Assembly (NCBI RefSeq): GCF_002260845.1
Contig: NZ_BEDT01000001.1
Coordinates: 558,001 to 622,000 of the forward strand
Origin: Pseudolactococcus reticulitermitis
GTDB taxonomy: Bacteria > Bacillota > Bacilli > Lactobacillales > Streptococcaceae
DNA length: 64,000 bases
Direction: 5' to 3'
In this document: in pieces, positions 5,580-14,140 of the stretch
Numbering within the stretch: position 1 is the stretch's first letter
Layout: every line of letters begins with the position of its first letter
Notes under the pieces: model-generated
Databases searched by the model: none
Seen by the model: the letters and a program-made list of their open reading frames with translations, nothing else
Told to the model about the DNA's origin: nothing
Made by a program: the position numbers and the translations under genes

Positions 5580-6941
5580 TCAGAAGAAATGAATAAAAAT
5601 CCCAGCGATAGAAAAGTAGATAAAGACGCTAGTCAAATCTGACATGGTTGAAATAAATGGACCTGAGGCAACAGCAGGGTCAAAGCCTAAGCGATCCATA
5701 GCAACCGGAATCAAAGAACCTGCCAGATTTGCCACCGTAATGGCACAAAACATGGCGACACCAACTGCAAGACCAAGCATCATGTTACCTTTCCAGAGAC
5801 TGACGACGATAAAGATTGTCAAGCCAGTCACGGCACCTGTCACAAGACCCGTCGCTATTTCCGCCAAAATCAAGCCAAAAAATGAGCGATTGGCATCATC
5901 ATTGATTGAAATTCTGCGGACTGAGACCGCAAGAGATTGCGTACCAGCATTACCGGCTGTTCCGGTAATCAGACTGATAAAAATCGCCAGGACGGAAGCC
6001 TTGCTGACCAAACCGTCAAAATGGTCAATCAAACTCGCCGTTCCCATTCCCAAAAAGAGGAGGGCGACCAGCCAAGGCAGGCGTTTTGCCGCAGACTGAA
6101 TCGGGTTTTGATTGACATTGTCAGTATTAACGCCGGCCAAACCTGAGTAGTCACTTTGCGCTTCGTCGTCGATAACGTCAATGATGTCATCGACCGTCAC
6201 AATTCCCAGCATGATATTATCATGACTCACAACTGGCAGCGCCAACAAGTCATAGTCCCGAAAGTAACGGGCAACCCGCTCCTGCGGTTCATCAACATCC
6301 ACCTTGATGATGTGTTCATTGACAATATCTGAAATCAGCGTGTCATCATGAGAAATCAAGAGACTTCGCAAGGAAATCACGCCCAGAAGTTGCTTGTCAT
6401 TGTCCAAGACATAGACATAGTAAATCGTTTCGGCATCTTCGGCTGTCGCTTTGATGACTGTCATGGCTGAGCTGACGGTTTGATTGGCGACGACCGCGAC
6501 AAATTCTGTTGTCATCAAAGAGCCGGCTGTTTCCTCATCATAATGCATGAGGTTACGAATCTCCGTCACATTTTCAGGCGCCATCTGTGAAAAGATAGCT
6601 CTGCGTTCACGTTTGTTCAGATTCGTTAAGATGTCCGCAGCATTATCTGACGACATCTCATCAAACATAGCTGACAAGTACTCAGGCGCAATTTCCTGAA
6701 GATAAGGCTTAATATCAACCGCATCAAAATCAATATTCTCAAAAATCTCTGATAATTCTTGAGGGGATAAGATGCTGTAGAGTTCTAAACGCTCATCATC
6801 TGTAAAATCAAGATAAAACTGCGTTTGATCATAGATATGGTGATCCAAAAAAGCTTCTCGAAACGCTCGAATCTCATTATGATTTAGGAGTTCCTGCAAA
6901 TTTTCGAAAACATCTTGTGTTATTACATCTTCATTGTTCAT
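5580..6941 (-). CDS. mgtE: Magnesium transporter MgtE
   Basis: Mg2+ channel/transporter of the cytoplasmic membrane, 453 aa, normal for the family. Layout: N-terminal helical MgtE_N domain (about 25-130) with repeated EIAPEYLSAMF-type helices, a pair of CBS domains (about 135-255; MTTEFVAVVANQTV and NIMLGIVTVDDIIDVI), then five membrane segments (about 285-453) with the pore motif region GTAGNAGTQSLAVSVRR and the closing FDPAVASGPFISTMSD. The Mg2+-sensing N and CBS domains gate the pore. Expression is controlled by an M-box riboswitch upstream, an expected pairing. SD AAAGGAG lies about 12 nt before the ATG; a repeat element sits between the riboswitch terminator and this SD. Confidence 0.96.
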   Translation of the reverse strand: MNNEDVITQDVFENLQELLNHNEIRAFREAFLDHHIYDQTQFYLDFTDDERLELYSILSPQELSEIFENIDFDAVDIKPYLQEIAPEYLSAMFDEMSSDNAADILTNLNKRERRAIFSQMAPENVTEIRNLMHYDEETAGSLMTTEFVAVVANQTVSSAMTVIKATAEDAETIYYVYVLDNDKQLLGVISLRSLLISHDDTLISDIVNEHIIKVDVDEPQERVARYFRDYDLLALPVVSHDNIMLGIVTVDDIIDVIDDEAQSDYSGLAGVNTDNVNQNPIQSAAKRLPWLVALLFLGMGTASLIDHFDGLVSKASVLAIFISLITGTAGNAGTQSLAVSVRRISINDDANRSFFGLILAEIATGLVTGAVTGLTIFIVVSLWKGNMMLGLAVGVAMFCAITVANLAGSLIPVAMDRLGFDPAVASGPFISTMSDLTSVFIYFSIAGIFIHFF

Positions 6942-6957
6942 TTGTCTGAAAAACTCC

Positions 6958-7030
6958 TTTCTGCGATTTCATTTCTTGAAGTCTTGAAACTTGACATCCG
7001 CTTTCGCTCCTGCCAAGTGGGTTCATTCAT
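6958..7030. repeat. Diverged partial copy of the 94-bp repeat, in the mgtE leader
   Basis: Matches the first ~70 bp of the repeat at 48170-48451 (TTTCTGCGATTTCA..., CTTGAAACTTGAC, TCGCTCC-GCCAAG-GGGTTCA). Its minus-strand end (AAATCGCAGAAAGG) supplies the SD of mgtE, as the other copy does for ctsR. The small hairpin GATTTCA...TGAAGTC is preserved by changes on both arms compared with the ctsR copies. Confidence 0.7.
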
Positions 7031-7041
7031 CATTTATCCAT

Positions 7042-7084
7042 CAAAAAATCCGTACATCACCATAAGTTGATTTACAGATTTTCA
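7042..7084 (-). terminator. Expression-platform terminator of the M-box riboswitch
   Basis: Stem AAAATCTGTA...TACGGATTTT, with an inner ATCA/TGAT pairing, followed by T6 on the minus strand. It lies 14 nt downstream of the M-box and 100 nt upstream of mgtE, the place expected for the intrinsic terminator switched on at high Mg2+. Confidence 0.75.
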
Positions 7085-7097
7085 TCTTTTGTACACA

Positions 7098-7243
7098 CAC
7101 CTATCGTTGAACTTTAGCACTATACAACGTAAGAAAACTTCTAGCTACATTGCCCTTCACGAGCACATCTATTTAACCAGATTAGCGTCTCTAGACATTT
7201 CGAGGCTGTACCATATTTCCAGTATAGGAGCTACATCTAACAA
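7098..7243 (-). ncRNA. M-box (ykoK) magnesium riboswitch aptamer
   Basis: On the minus strand the conserved M-box blocks appear in order: GUUAG-AUG-AGCUCCU, AAAUGUCUAGAGACGCUAAU with GGUUAA following, and near the 3' side AGUGCUAAAGUUCAACGAU. These correspond block for block to the Bacillus mgtE leader as I remember it. Mg2+ binding folds the aptamer and lets the downstream terminator form, shutting off mgtE. Ends are approximate. A covariance search with the Rfam M-box model would be decisive. Confidence 0.85.
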
Positions 7244-7475
7244 TGATTTTTATTTGAAACAAAGCATATTTGACTATACTCTGAAAATTGGTAGTCCCTT
7301 ATTGTCTTATTCTACTACACTTGTTACCACTTTATTGTATCATTTTCTATTCTGCTTGGCTAGATATTTATGATGAGAAAAATTTTTTACTGAAGTAAAA
7401 TATGTTTTCTGATTCTATACATGATAATTTTTTTGAACCGAAAAATAACCATTAGCAACAAGTTCTGAAGTTTTA
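7244..7475. other. Intergenic: mgtE promoter region and pyrF 3' side
   Basis: AT-rich, no gene seen. The mgtE promoter should lie here; TATAGT near 7270 and TACAAT near 7336 on the minus strand are possible -10 boxes, but neither has a good -35. No clear terminator after pyrF was found. Confidence 0.4.
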
Positions 7476-8420
7476 TCACAACTCATCAATAAAATATTTA
7501 CCAGCTCCAATCAATACTGAATTGATTGACTGATTAAAGCTATCAACTGCTTTTAAAATACTATCTTTCGCTTCTTCTTCACTCACACCGACGGTTTGGT
7601 AGGCATAATTAATAGCTCTAGTACATGAGATAATGGCACCCAATCCTTTTTCGTTAAATGCTGCCTCCAATAATTTAATATCACCTCCTTGATAGCCAAT
7701 TCCGGGTACTAAAAATAAACTATTGGGCAATATTTCTCTGAATCTAGCCAAGTCTTTCGCGTATGTCGCACCAATAACTGCGCCAACATCTGAAAAGCCG
7801 TATTTGCCAATCGGATTTGAGCAGCTATTAATATAATCACAAACTAATTCTGAAATACACTTCCCATTATTTTCAATAATTTGATCCTGAAGTTCTCCTG
7901 AAGAAGGATTACTTGTTTTGACTAAAATAATAGTTCCTTTATCATTACCACTACTTAAATCAACAAATGGATCTAACCCATCACTTCCCAAATAAGGATT
8001 TACAGTCACAGCATCTACCGCTACAGATGACATCCATTCATCCTCAGTACTTTTATAGAAGGCCTCCGCATATGCTTGTGATGTCGTGCCTATATCCCCT
8101 CTTTTAGCATCCGCAATGACAAGCAACCCTCGTTTTTGGGCATATTCTACTGTTTGCCAAAAAGCTGCCACGCCAAAATGATCATATTTTTCATAATAAG
8201 CCAGTTGTGGTTTTACTACTGGGACTTTATCAGCAATAGTATCTATGATCAGTTTATTAAATTCAAAAATAGCATAGCCAGCACCTTCGGGCGTTTTACC
8301 ATACATTTTTTCTGCTCTTTCCAGAAGGACACTTGGAAACTTGTCCAAGATAGGGTCTAACCCAACACAAAGATGTGATTTTGTTCTAATCACTCGTTCC
8401 ATATACTTATCTGCAAACAT
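7476..8420 (-). CDS. pyrF: Orotidine-5'-phosphate decarboxylase, type 2
   Basis: Converts OMP to UMP in de novo pyrimidine synthesis, cytoplasmic. 314 aa, the length of the longer type-2 OMP decarboxylases rather than the ~235-aa type-1 enzyme usual in lactic acid bacteria. Visible: CVGLDPILDKFP start of the barrel, VVKPQLAYYE lysine strand, and the catalytic D-x-K-x2-D set in VIADAKRGDIGTT; phosphate-binding loop VPGIGYQGGD. SD GAGGAG precedes the ATG. Follows the MFS gene by 48 nt with no terminator, so cotranscribed. No other pyrimidine gene is adjacent. The organism may have a second, pyrDB-linked pyrF elsewhere; transfer is plausible given composition. Confidence 0.88.
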   Translation of the reverse strand: MFADKYMERVIRTKSHLCVGLDPILDKFPSVLLERAEKMYGKTPEGAGYAIFEFNKLIIDTIADKVPVVKPQLAYYEKYDHFGVAAFWQTVEYAQKRGLLVIADAKRGDIGTTSQAYAEAFYKSTEDEWMSSVAVDAVTVNPYLGSDGLDPFVDLSSGNDKGTIILVKTSNPSSGELQDQIIENNGKCISELVCDYINSCSNPIGKYGFSDVGAVIGATYAKDLARFREILPNSLFLVPGIGYQGGDIKLLEAAFNEKGLGAIISCTRAINYAYQTVGVSEEEAKDSILKAVDSFNQSINSVLIGAGKYFIDEL

Positions 8421-8468
8421 GATTTCTCCTCTTTCATTTCTTGAATTTTACTTTAAATCCTATATTTT

Positions 8469-9683
8469 TTAATCTCCATTGACATCACTTCTACTAAAAA
8501 TAACTAATACGATTAAAATCACACAGACATTATTCATAATATAAGCCCAGTCAGCACCTATTTTTGAGGCTAGAAAACCAGAATAGGTCACACCAAGCGG
8601 AACAGAAAATCCAGAAATAAAACTCAAAAGTGCAAAAACACGACCTTGATAACCTACAGGTACCACACTTTGAAAATAAGAAGTCATCGGAACGTTGATG
8701 AGTATCGTGATAAAACCGATGACAAATTCTAGTGCTAAAAACAGGGAAAAGAAAAGAAATCTTGCTTGACCTTGAAAAACAACCGACAACAAACCCATGA
8801 CGACCATCACGCTCGAATTAACAATAAATAATTTTGAGAGAAAATGTCGTGAATTGCTTTCAGATTTTTTGGCTAAATAGACTCCTGACAAAATAACTCC
8901 TAGCGTATAAATAACTAAAAGTAAACCGAAAAATTGTGATGAAATATGATATTTTTGAATCACAATTCCTGGAAAAATGACTTCTTCTTGATTCGCCACA
9001 AAAAAATTCAAGGCAGATGCCAAAAGGTAAAAATTCCGAACGCCTTTGTGTGCCTTGACAAATCGCAAGCCTTCTTTAAAATTGCCAATAAAGCCAACAG
9101 CATCGTTTACCTCTTTATCACTATTGACCTGATAACTCATTTGTGACAGAACAAAACTGGCAATTAAATACATCATGGCGCATAGTAGGGCGACAAATTT
9201 GAAACCAAAAAAACCATAAATGACAGTTGATAACATGGGGGCACCGAAAGTAGCAATGTTGTCCCAAACAGATTTAAGACCATTGTATTTTTCAAGTTGA
9301 TTTTTGGGCACAATTTCTGTAAATAAAACCTTAGTGGCAAGCTCAACTGTTACTGCAAGTAAGCTCATCAAGGCTGAAATCATCCCAATCACGATGAATG
9401 GTCTAAAGCCCAATAGCAAAATCAAAAATTCTAGCGCTGTTAGTATGAGTAAGCCTAATAAACTAAACATAGCGACTTTTTTCTTTGACTGCTTTTCAAT
9501 CCACACGCCAATAACTGGCATCAAAAACATCTGTGGCAGCATGGCACACGTAAAAAATAGTCCTGAAATAGCAAGCGAATTCGTCAGTTTCAAGATAAAT
9601 AATGGCAGTACCACTGGATACATCGCTCTTGCAAATTCGCTAAAAATGCGAGAGAGAAACAGTATCTTTAGATTTTTAGACAT
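8469..9683 (-). CDS. MFS transporter, unknown substrate
   Basis: 404 aa with about 12 hydrophobic segments, typical of the MFS (MFS_3-like drug-exporter group). Landmarks: RIFSEFARAMYPVVLPLF in TM1, the loop after TM2 GVWIEKQSKKK (the G-x3-D/E-R/K-x-G/S-R-R/K position), and SGFLASKIGADWAY near the C-terminus. SD GAAGG precedes ATG. First gene of a two-gene operon with type-2 pyrF, driven by a promoter overlapped by a cre site. The pairing hints at export of, or protection from, a pyrimidine-related compound, but this is speculation; substrate cannot be read from the sequence. Confidence 0.8.
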   Translation of the reverse strand: MSKNLKILFLSRIFSEFARAMYPVVLPLFILKLTNSLAISGLFFTCAMLPQMFLMPVIGVWIEKQSKKKVAMFSLLGLLILTALEFLILLLGFRPFIVIGMISALMSLLAVTVELATKVLFTEIVPKNQLEKYNGLKSVWDNIATFGAPMLSTVIYGFFGFKFVALLCAMMYLIASFVLSQMSYQVNSDKEVNDAVGFIGNFKEGLRFVKAHKGVRNFYLLASALNFFVANQEEVIFPGIVIQKYHISSQFFGLLLVIYTLGVILSGVYLAKKSESNSRHFLSKLFIVNSSVMVVMGLLSVVFQGQARFLFFSLFLALEFVIGFITILINVPMTSYFQSVVPVGYQGRVFALLSFISGFSVPLGVTYSGFLASKIGADWAYIMNNVCVILIVLVIFSRSDVNGD

Positions 9684-9800
9684 TTTGTATTTCCTTCAGA
9701 TACAATAACTTTAACGCATATGATAGTTTTTATGACAAATTCAAAAATAAATGGCTTTAAATGAGATAGACGACATACTTAGCACACACGTAACAATCTG

Positions 9801-9838
9801 ATTATATAACACTTTCCATCTATTAGCAAGCGCTTCCT
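9801..9838 (-). promoter_or_regulatory. Promoter of MFS-pyrF operon with overlapping cre site
   Basis: TTGCTA (9824-9829) and TATAAT (9801-9806) on the minus strand are 17 nt apart. The -35 lies inside AGGAAGCGCTTGCT (9825-9838), which matches the CcpA cre consensus TGWAARCGYTWNCW at 12 of 14 positions. CcpA binding here would block RNA polymerase, so repression on preferred sugars is predicted. Confidence 0.65.
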
Positions 9839-9905
9839 GCCATAAAGACCGTCATTTGTCATATTTTAAATTCAAAGGTATTGCTACCAATAATCTTCAA
9901 AACTT

Positions 9906-9938
9906 AAAAAGGACCTCTCATCATGAGAAATCCTTTTA
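9906..9938. terminator. Terminator of the relQ-nadK-rlu operon
   Basis: AAAAGGA...CTCAT-c-ATGAG...TCCTTTT stem with A/T tails on both sides; on the minus strand TTTTTAAG follows it, 30 nt after the rlu stop. May work in both directions. Confidence 0.7.
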
Positions 9939-9967
9939 TTTAATATCATTTTATCAACGCTTATCTG

Positions 9968-10870
9968 TCACACCTTATCCAGTAGCACCTGCATATCCTG
10001 AGGCAAGGGAGACGCTAAGCAAAGTTCCTCATCTGTAAATGGATGTCTAAAACTCAGAAAATGACAATGCAAGGCTTGGCGTGCAATCTTATCCCGCTTG
10101 CCACCATACAAATCATCTCCCAATAGCGGCGCGCCCAAATGTGAAAAATGAACCCTAATCTGATGCGTCCGACCCGTATGGAGCTGAATATCCACCAGGG
10201 TAAAATGCGCCTGTGACTGGATAATCTCATAAGACGTATGGGCAAATTTAGCCGTTGGATGCTCGCTATCGACCACTGCCCGTTCAATAATCGAGCCATC
10301 CTTCCGACCAATCGGTACTTGAATATCAGCCGATTGGTCAAGCTGATTGGAGGTGTGAACCAAGGCAAAATATCGCTTGGTCACCCCTTTTTGCTGCAAC
10401 ATTTTATCCAATACACTATGAGCGTAACCATGTTTCGCAAAAAGCATAAGGCCTGACGTATCTTTATCTAGTCGCGTGACGACATGGACTTTTTGATTGT
10501 CATAGCCTTGTGCTTTTAAATAACCTGCCACATAATTACTCATGGTGCTATCTGGATAATTGACGCCCGTAACACTGGCAATCCCTGCTGGCTTATCCAA
10601 CACGAGAAAATGGTCATCTTCATAAACAATGGTTAAGGGCATTTCTTGCTGTTTCAAGGTCACTGTCGCTGTTTCCGATGGGATATGAATAGTGACCTTA
10701 TCTCCCTCAGAGACATGATAAATGGCGTTTTGTTTGACACCATTGACCTGCAAATCCCCGCCAGCAAATTTGATTTTAGCCAGTAGATGCTTTGAAATGC
10801 CATGTTGCTTGAGAAATGTTTTGAGTAGGATACCGTTTTGATTGGCAGCCACTAAAAAGTCAAATCTCAT
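9968..10870 (-). CDS. RluA/RluD-family ribosomal large subunit pseudouridine synthase
   Basis: Isomerises uridine to pseudouridine in rRNA. 300 aa. N-terminal S4-like RNA-binding part (about 1-75, LAKIKFAGGDLQVNG), then the RluA catalytic domain with the catalytic Asp motif THVVTRLDKDTSGL written here as VVTRLDKDTSGLML (about 131-144) and the C-terminal LHTGRTHQIRVHFSHLGAPLLGD signature (about 231-253). Starts 4 nt inside the end of nadK (ATGA overlap), so translation is coupled. This is the yjbO position of the conserved relQ-nadK-rlu cluster. Exact target uridine is not deducible. Confidence 0.93.
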   Translation of the reverse strand: MRFDFLVAANQNGILLKTFLKQHGISKHLLAKIKFAGGDLQVNGVKQNAIYHVSEGDKVTIHIPSETATVTLKQQEMPLTIVYEDDHFLVLDKPAGIASVTGVNYPDSTMSNYVAGYLKAQGYDNQKVHVVTRLDKDTSGLMLFAKHGYAHSVLDKMLQQKGVTKRYFALVHTSNQLDQSADIQVPIGRKDGSIIERAVVDSEHPTAKFAHTSYEIIQSQAHFTLVDIQLHTGRTHQIRVHFSHLGAPLLGDDLYGGKRDKIARQALHCHFLSFRHPFTDEELCLASPLPQDMQVLLDKV

Positions 10871-11685
10871 TTGACTTCACCAATGAATGAATTTTTGACG
10901 CGGTGCCAAAAGCCAGTATGCCCCCCATTAACAAAGGAAATCTCTCCGCCGTCCAGACTATAGGTCACAGAAGCGATTTGATCATAAAAATACTCTAGCT
11001 GATCCACCGTTAATAAATAGTCATCAGCATTTTCCAGCTCAATGGTGACGGTATCTTTTTCAGCGATAATCATGGGCGCGCCAAGTGTTCGGTAGACCAA
11101 ATTATTCAGTGAAGCAACCTCCGTCACTTGAAAGGCATGGACACGCGGGTGCATGACAGCACCACCAATTGATTTATTATAGGCCGTTGAGCCAGTTGGT
11201 GTCGAAACTGACAGACCGTCGCCACGGAATTTTTCAAATAGAAAGTCTGAAATCTTGACATCTGCGACCAGCGTTTTTGATACCCGTTTAATGACCGACT
11301 CATTTAAGGCGAGATGCGTCTTGAGGCGACCATCTGTAAAATGGATTTGCACTTTCAAGAGTTGATATTTAAAAGCTTCTTCAGGTTTCTCGTTTTGAAT
11401 GGCTTCAACGACTTGCGTCAACTCATGCTCTTGAAAATCTGCATAAAAACCCAGATGGCCTGTGTGAACCCCGATAAATCTCACTGTATCTAACTGCGCT
11501 TCATAGTAATGGAGCGCAGCTAATAAAGTCCCATCGCCACCGACTGAAATGATAATTTCGGGATTTTTTTCATCAAAAATAAAGCCTGCCGCCAAACACA
11601 ATTTTTCCAATTCTGTCGCAATCATTTGCGTTTTTTTATAGGTATTTTTAACGATCCAAATCTTTTTACCAGTTGTGTTCTTCAT
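10867..11685 (-). CDS. nadK: NAD kinase
   Basis: Phosphorylates NAD to NADP in the cytoplasm. 272 aa from ATG 11685; a start at 11694 adds three residues and cannot be excluded. The nucleotide-binding GGDGTLL motif lies near residue 50, NESVIKR near 127, and the GDGLSVSTPTGSTAYNKSIGGA glycine-rich NAD site near 155-176. Overlaps the 3' end of relQ by about 20 nt and the start of rlu by 4 nt, so all three are one operon, an order conserved in Firmicutes. Confidence 0.95.
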   Translation of the reverse strand: MKNTTGKKIWIVKNTYKKTQMIATELEKLCLAAGFIFDEKNPEIIISVGGDGTLLAALHYYEAQLDTVRFIGVHTGHLGFYADFQEHELTQVVEAIQNEKPEEAFKYQLLKVQIHFTDGRLKTHLALNESVIKRVSKTLVADVKISDFLFEKFRGDGLSVSTPTGSTAYNKSIGGAVMHPRVHAFQVTEVASLNNLVYRTLGAPMIIAEKDTVTIELENADDYLLTVDQLEYFYDQIASVTYSLDGGEISFVNGGHTGFWHRVKNSFIGEVK

Positions 11686-12343
11686 CAAAATCATCCCGAT
11701 TTTCTACACCATCATCAACTTTATGCCGTGATGGATTAAACAAAAGCTGTGCTTCCTGAATTTCTTCGCGAATGGTACTCATTTCTTCATCCAAGGCATA
11801 GGCAATTTTCGCCGTCACAGCCAAACGGTTGCGCAGCTCCTCAGGAAAAGCGCCTTGATATTTGTAATTGAGCGAGTGTTCAATCGTCGCCCAAAAATTC
11901 ATGGCCAAGGTCCGAATTTGAATTTCTGCCAAAATATTTTTTCTGCCATCAACCATTTCAACTGGATACTCGATAATCACATGGTAACTGCGATAGCCAG
12001 ATTCCTTTTGATGGTTGATATAATCCCGTTCCTGAACGATTTTAAAATCCTTGCGCTGACGGAGCAAGTTTAACACTTCTTCTACATCTTCCACAAACTG
12101 CACCATCACGCGCACACCTGCAATATCTTGCATTTCTGTGATATTTTCAGGTGTAAACCCACGCAAGCGTGCCTTGTTTTTGATGGATTCAGCAGGTTTC
12201 ACACGCCCCGTCACAAATTCAATCGGCGAATGACGATTTTGCTTTTGATATTGTTTACGCGCACCGCGCAGCTTGATTTTGAGTTCACCGACCGCTTGAA
12301 TATAGGGATCGAGAAAAGCTTCCCAGTTAAATTTATCTGTCAT
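11666..12343 (-). CDS. relQ: Small alarmone synthetase RelQ (GTP pyrophosphokinase)
   Basis: Makes (p)ppGpp from ATP and GDP/GTP without a hydrolase domain. 225 aa from ATG 12343 (MTDKFNWEAFLDPY, typical RelQ start). A GTG start 33 nt upstream is open but has no better SD. Synthetase landmarks: GRVKPAESIKNK, DIAGVRVMVQF (G-loop/Mg2+ region), GYRSYHVIIEYP, and AEIQIRTLAMNFWATIEHSLNYKY. The C-terminal helix used for tetramerisation follows. First gene of relQ-nadK-rlu, divergent from the CYTH protein; the same arrangement as yjbK/yjbM in Bacillus. Confidence 0.93.
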   Translation of the reverse strand: MTDKFNWEAFLDPYIQAVGELKIKLRGARKQYQKQNRHSPIEFVTGRVKPAESIKNKARLRGFTPENITEMQDIAGVRVMVQFVEDVEEVLNLLRQRKDFKIVQERDYINHQKESGYRSYHVIIEYPVEMVDGRKNILAEIQIRTLAMNFWATIEHSLNYKYQGAFPEELRNRLAVTAKIAYALDEEMSTIREEIQEAQLLFNPSRHKVDDGVENRDDFDEEHNW

Positions 12344-12496
12344 ATGTGGTCTAGATCGCGCATTTTTACAAGTCACAGCTTAAAGACTACTAGCTCTAAG
12401 TCTCCCTAGCGGTAAAAATTTGCTATCTCTCCTTTTTTTCAGTACAATAAAATCAATAATTACAACCTATTCTACCATAAAAAAAGAGGATTTTCT

Positions 12497-13087
12497 ATGC
12501 AAACCAATCTTGAGATTGAATACAAAACCTTGCTCAGCCTGTCTGAATTTGATCAGCTGAGTAAACGGTTTAGCCACATTACACCAGTCCGCCAGACCAA
12601 TCATTACTTTGATACGCCTGACCTGCAACTCCGAGGGAATAAACTGTCCCTGCGCATTCGCACATTTGATGATGATGCCGAAATGACACTCAAAATCCCA
12701 CAAAAAGTGGGGAATTTAGAACATAATATTGCCTTGACGTCTGAAGAAGCCTATGCCATTTTAGACCTGAAAAAACTCCCGCAAAATGGCATCAATATTC
12801 AAAGCATTCTTGAGCTTTTAAAAGGCTATGCAATTGACCTCGCTGCGATTTCTGTTTTAGGTTCTCTAACCACAACCCGTCGTGAATATGAAACGACTAT
12901 CGGGCTCATGGCACTGGATAAAAATGAGTATTCAGGCAAAGTAGACTATGAACTGGAATTAGAAGTGGCCGATGCCCCAAGCGGGGAAAAGCATTTCAAT
13001 CATTTCTTGAAAGATAATCAGATTGAATACCGTTATGCCCGCAGTAAAGTCGTTAGATTTTTAGAGTCTATCGGCAAGATGCCTTAA
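12497..13087 (+). CDS. CYTH-domain protein (YjbK type)
   Basis: Putative inorganic tri/polyphosphate-binding enzyme of the CYTH (triphosphate tunnel metalloenzyme) superfamily. 196 aa. The family signature E-x-E-x-K is at residues 6-10 region (LEIEYKTLL), followed by alternating charged strands (YFDTPDLQLRGNKLSLRIR, MTLKIPQK, VDYELELEVAD) that line the tunnel. SD AGAGG precedes ATG. Divergent from relQ, a conserved pairing in Firmicutes that suggests a link between alarmone and polyphosphate metabolism. Exact substrate is unknown. Confidence 0.88.
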   Translation: MQTNLEIEYKTLLSLSEFDQLSKRFSHITPVRQTNHYFDTPDLQLRGNKLSLRIRTFDDDAEMTLKIPQKVGNLEHNIALTSEEAYAILDLKKLPQNGINIQSILELLKGYAIDLAAISVLGSLTTTRREYETTIGLMALDKNEYSGKVDYELELEVADAPSGEKHFNHFLKDNQIEYRYARSKVVRFLESIGKMP

Positions 13088-13276
13088 TTTTTTAAAATAA
13101 CATAAAAATATACCCATTCTTCCCAAAACCCTTTAATACCAATGAAGTAATCGTTTTCAGTCACATTTTCCGTAGCAAATTACTTTAGTCTCAACCAATA
13201 TTTTGGTAGAATAGTATTAAGAAACATCGGAAAATTTTTTTCAGATGCCAGACTATTCAGAAACTCAGGTATAATC

Positions 13277-13798
13277 ATGACGAGTGAAATCCAACACTAC
13301 TTTACACTTTTTAATGATAGCTTCAACCATTTCGAAACTGGCGAGCATGATTGGTTTTTAAACCCCGTCGTGACGCCAACCGCCATCAGAGACATTCGAG
13401 ATGCTTACCAACTGACCAAGGATGTGGCCACCTACAACGCCGTCCTTGACCGAGTTTATAAGGCTACCCTTGACTTTATGACTGTCAGTTTTGCAGGACG
13501 TCAAACAGGACGCCGCTTCCTCTTAGTACTTCAAGCTGAAATGGTAAGAAAAACGCCACTTGATTATAACAATCAAGTCCTCTGCAACATCTTACACCAG
13601 CTCAACTTCAAAGTCTCTGACTTTGTTAAACAGTTCCCCTTTGCTAGAGCTAGCTTAGTTCGTAGTCAACGTGATTTTCATTCAGAAAAACTAAGTACTT
13701 TACCGACAACTTTCATTTACTTTGAAGATGATGCCGTTAAAATTGAGCATCTCCCGCAGAGTCAAATCTTTGCCTATCTCAATCAAAAAAGCAGCTGA
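13277..13798 (+). CDS. Hypothetical protein, 173 aa
   Basis: Not recognised. Soluble, predicted mostly helical, no signal or TM. Notable segments: HYFTLFNDSFNHFETGEHDW at the start, FAGRQTGRRFLLVLQAEM in the middle, and a C-terminal LPTTFIYFEDDAVKIEHLP. A weak AGGT lies 8 nt before the ATG. TAGAAT at 13207-13212 may be a -10; a TATAAT directly before the ATG (13270-13275) is too close to serve this start. Convergent with ylbG, sharing a terminator that overlaps both 3' ends. Probably lineage-restricted. Confidence 0.7.
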   Translation: MTSEIQHYFTLFNDSFNHFETGEHDWFLNPVVTPTAIRDIRDAYQLTKDVATYNAVLDRVYKATLDFMTVSFAGRQTGRRFLLVLQAEMVRKTPLDYNNQVLCNILHQLNFKVSDFVKQFPFARASLVRSQRDFHSEKLSTLPTTFIYFEDDAVKIEHLPQSQIFAYLNQKSS

Positions 13799-13825
13799 AT
13801 TTTAAAGTTCAACTGCTTTTTGATT
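13781..13825. terminator. Bidirectional terminator shared by the hypothetical gene and ylbG
   Basis: Arms 13781-13799 and 13808-13825 pair almost perfectly (AATCAAAAAAGCAG.. with CTGCTTTTTGATT). It covers the last codons of both convergent genes, an economical overlap. Confidence 0.85.
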
Positions 13826-14140
13826 TTCTTGATTTTTAGCTGCTTGGACAGTCTCTTGGAAAGCACTTGAAAAATCCCGATTCAGATGATCAAATTCTGA
13901 AACCTTGACCGCCTTAACAAAATGCAAAGCCATAAGTTTAGGCACAAGCGTCTCAAGCGTCGCCGTATCCACATATAATAGCGCATAACGCACTTTCTTA
14001 CTGCTATAACCCAGATCGCCAAACCGGCTCAATTGGCGCACATATTTATAACTGCTATAATACACATAAATCGCCGTCCGCCCCACAATCTCGAGTGGCG
14101 GAATTGCCTTTTTTTCAAACTCAGTGGTGATGTCTACCAT
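13802..14140 (-). CDS. ylbG: YlbG family protein (DUF2129)
   Basis: 112 aa small cytoplasmic protein. The segments GRTAIYVYYSSYKYVRQLSRFGDLGYSSKKVRYALLYVD and the following LHFVKAVKVSE match the DUF2129/YlbG family in sequence and length. Function is unknown; in Firmicutes it regularly sits beside ylbF, as here, with a 20-nt overlap implying translational coupling. The C-terminal ~20 residues are charged and probably disordered. Confidence 0.85.
   Translation of the reverse strand: MVDITTEFEKKAIPPLEIVGRTAIYVYYSSYKYVRQLSRFGDLGYSSKKVRYALLYVDTATLETLVPKLMALHFVKAVKVSEFDHLNRDFSSAFQETVQAAKNQENQKAVEL

Noticed and set aside
7089-7373. 94-aa plus-strand ORF
   Set aside because: Overlaps the M-box riboswitch, lacks an SD and family resemblance.
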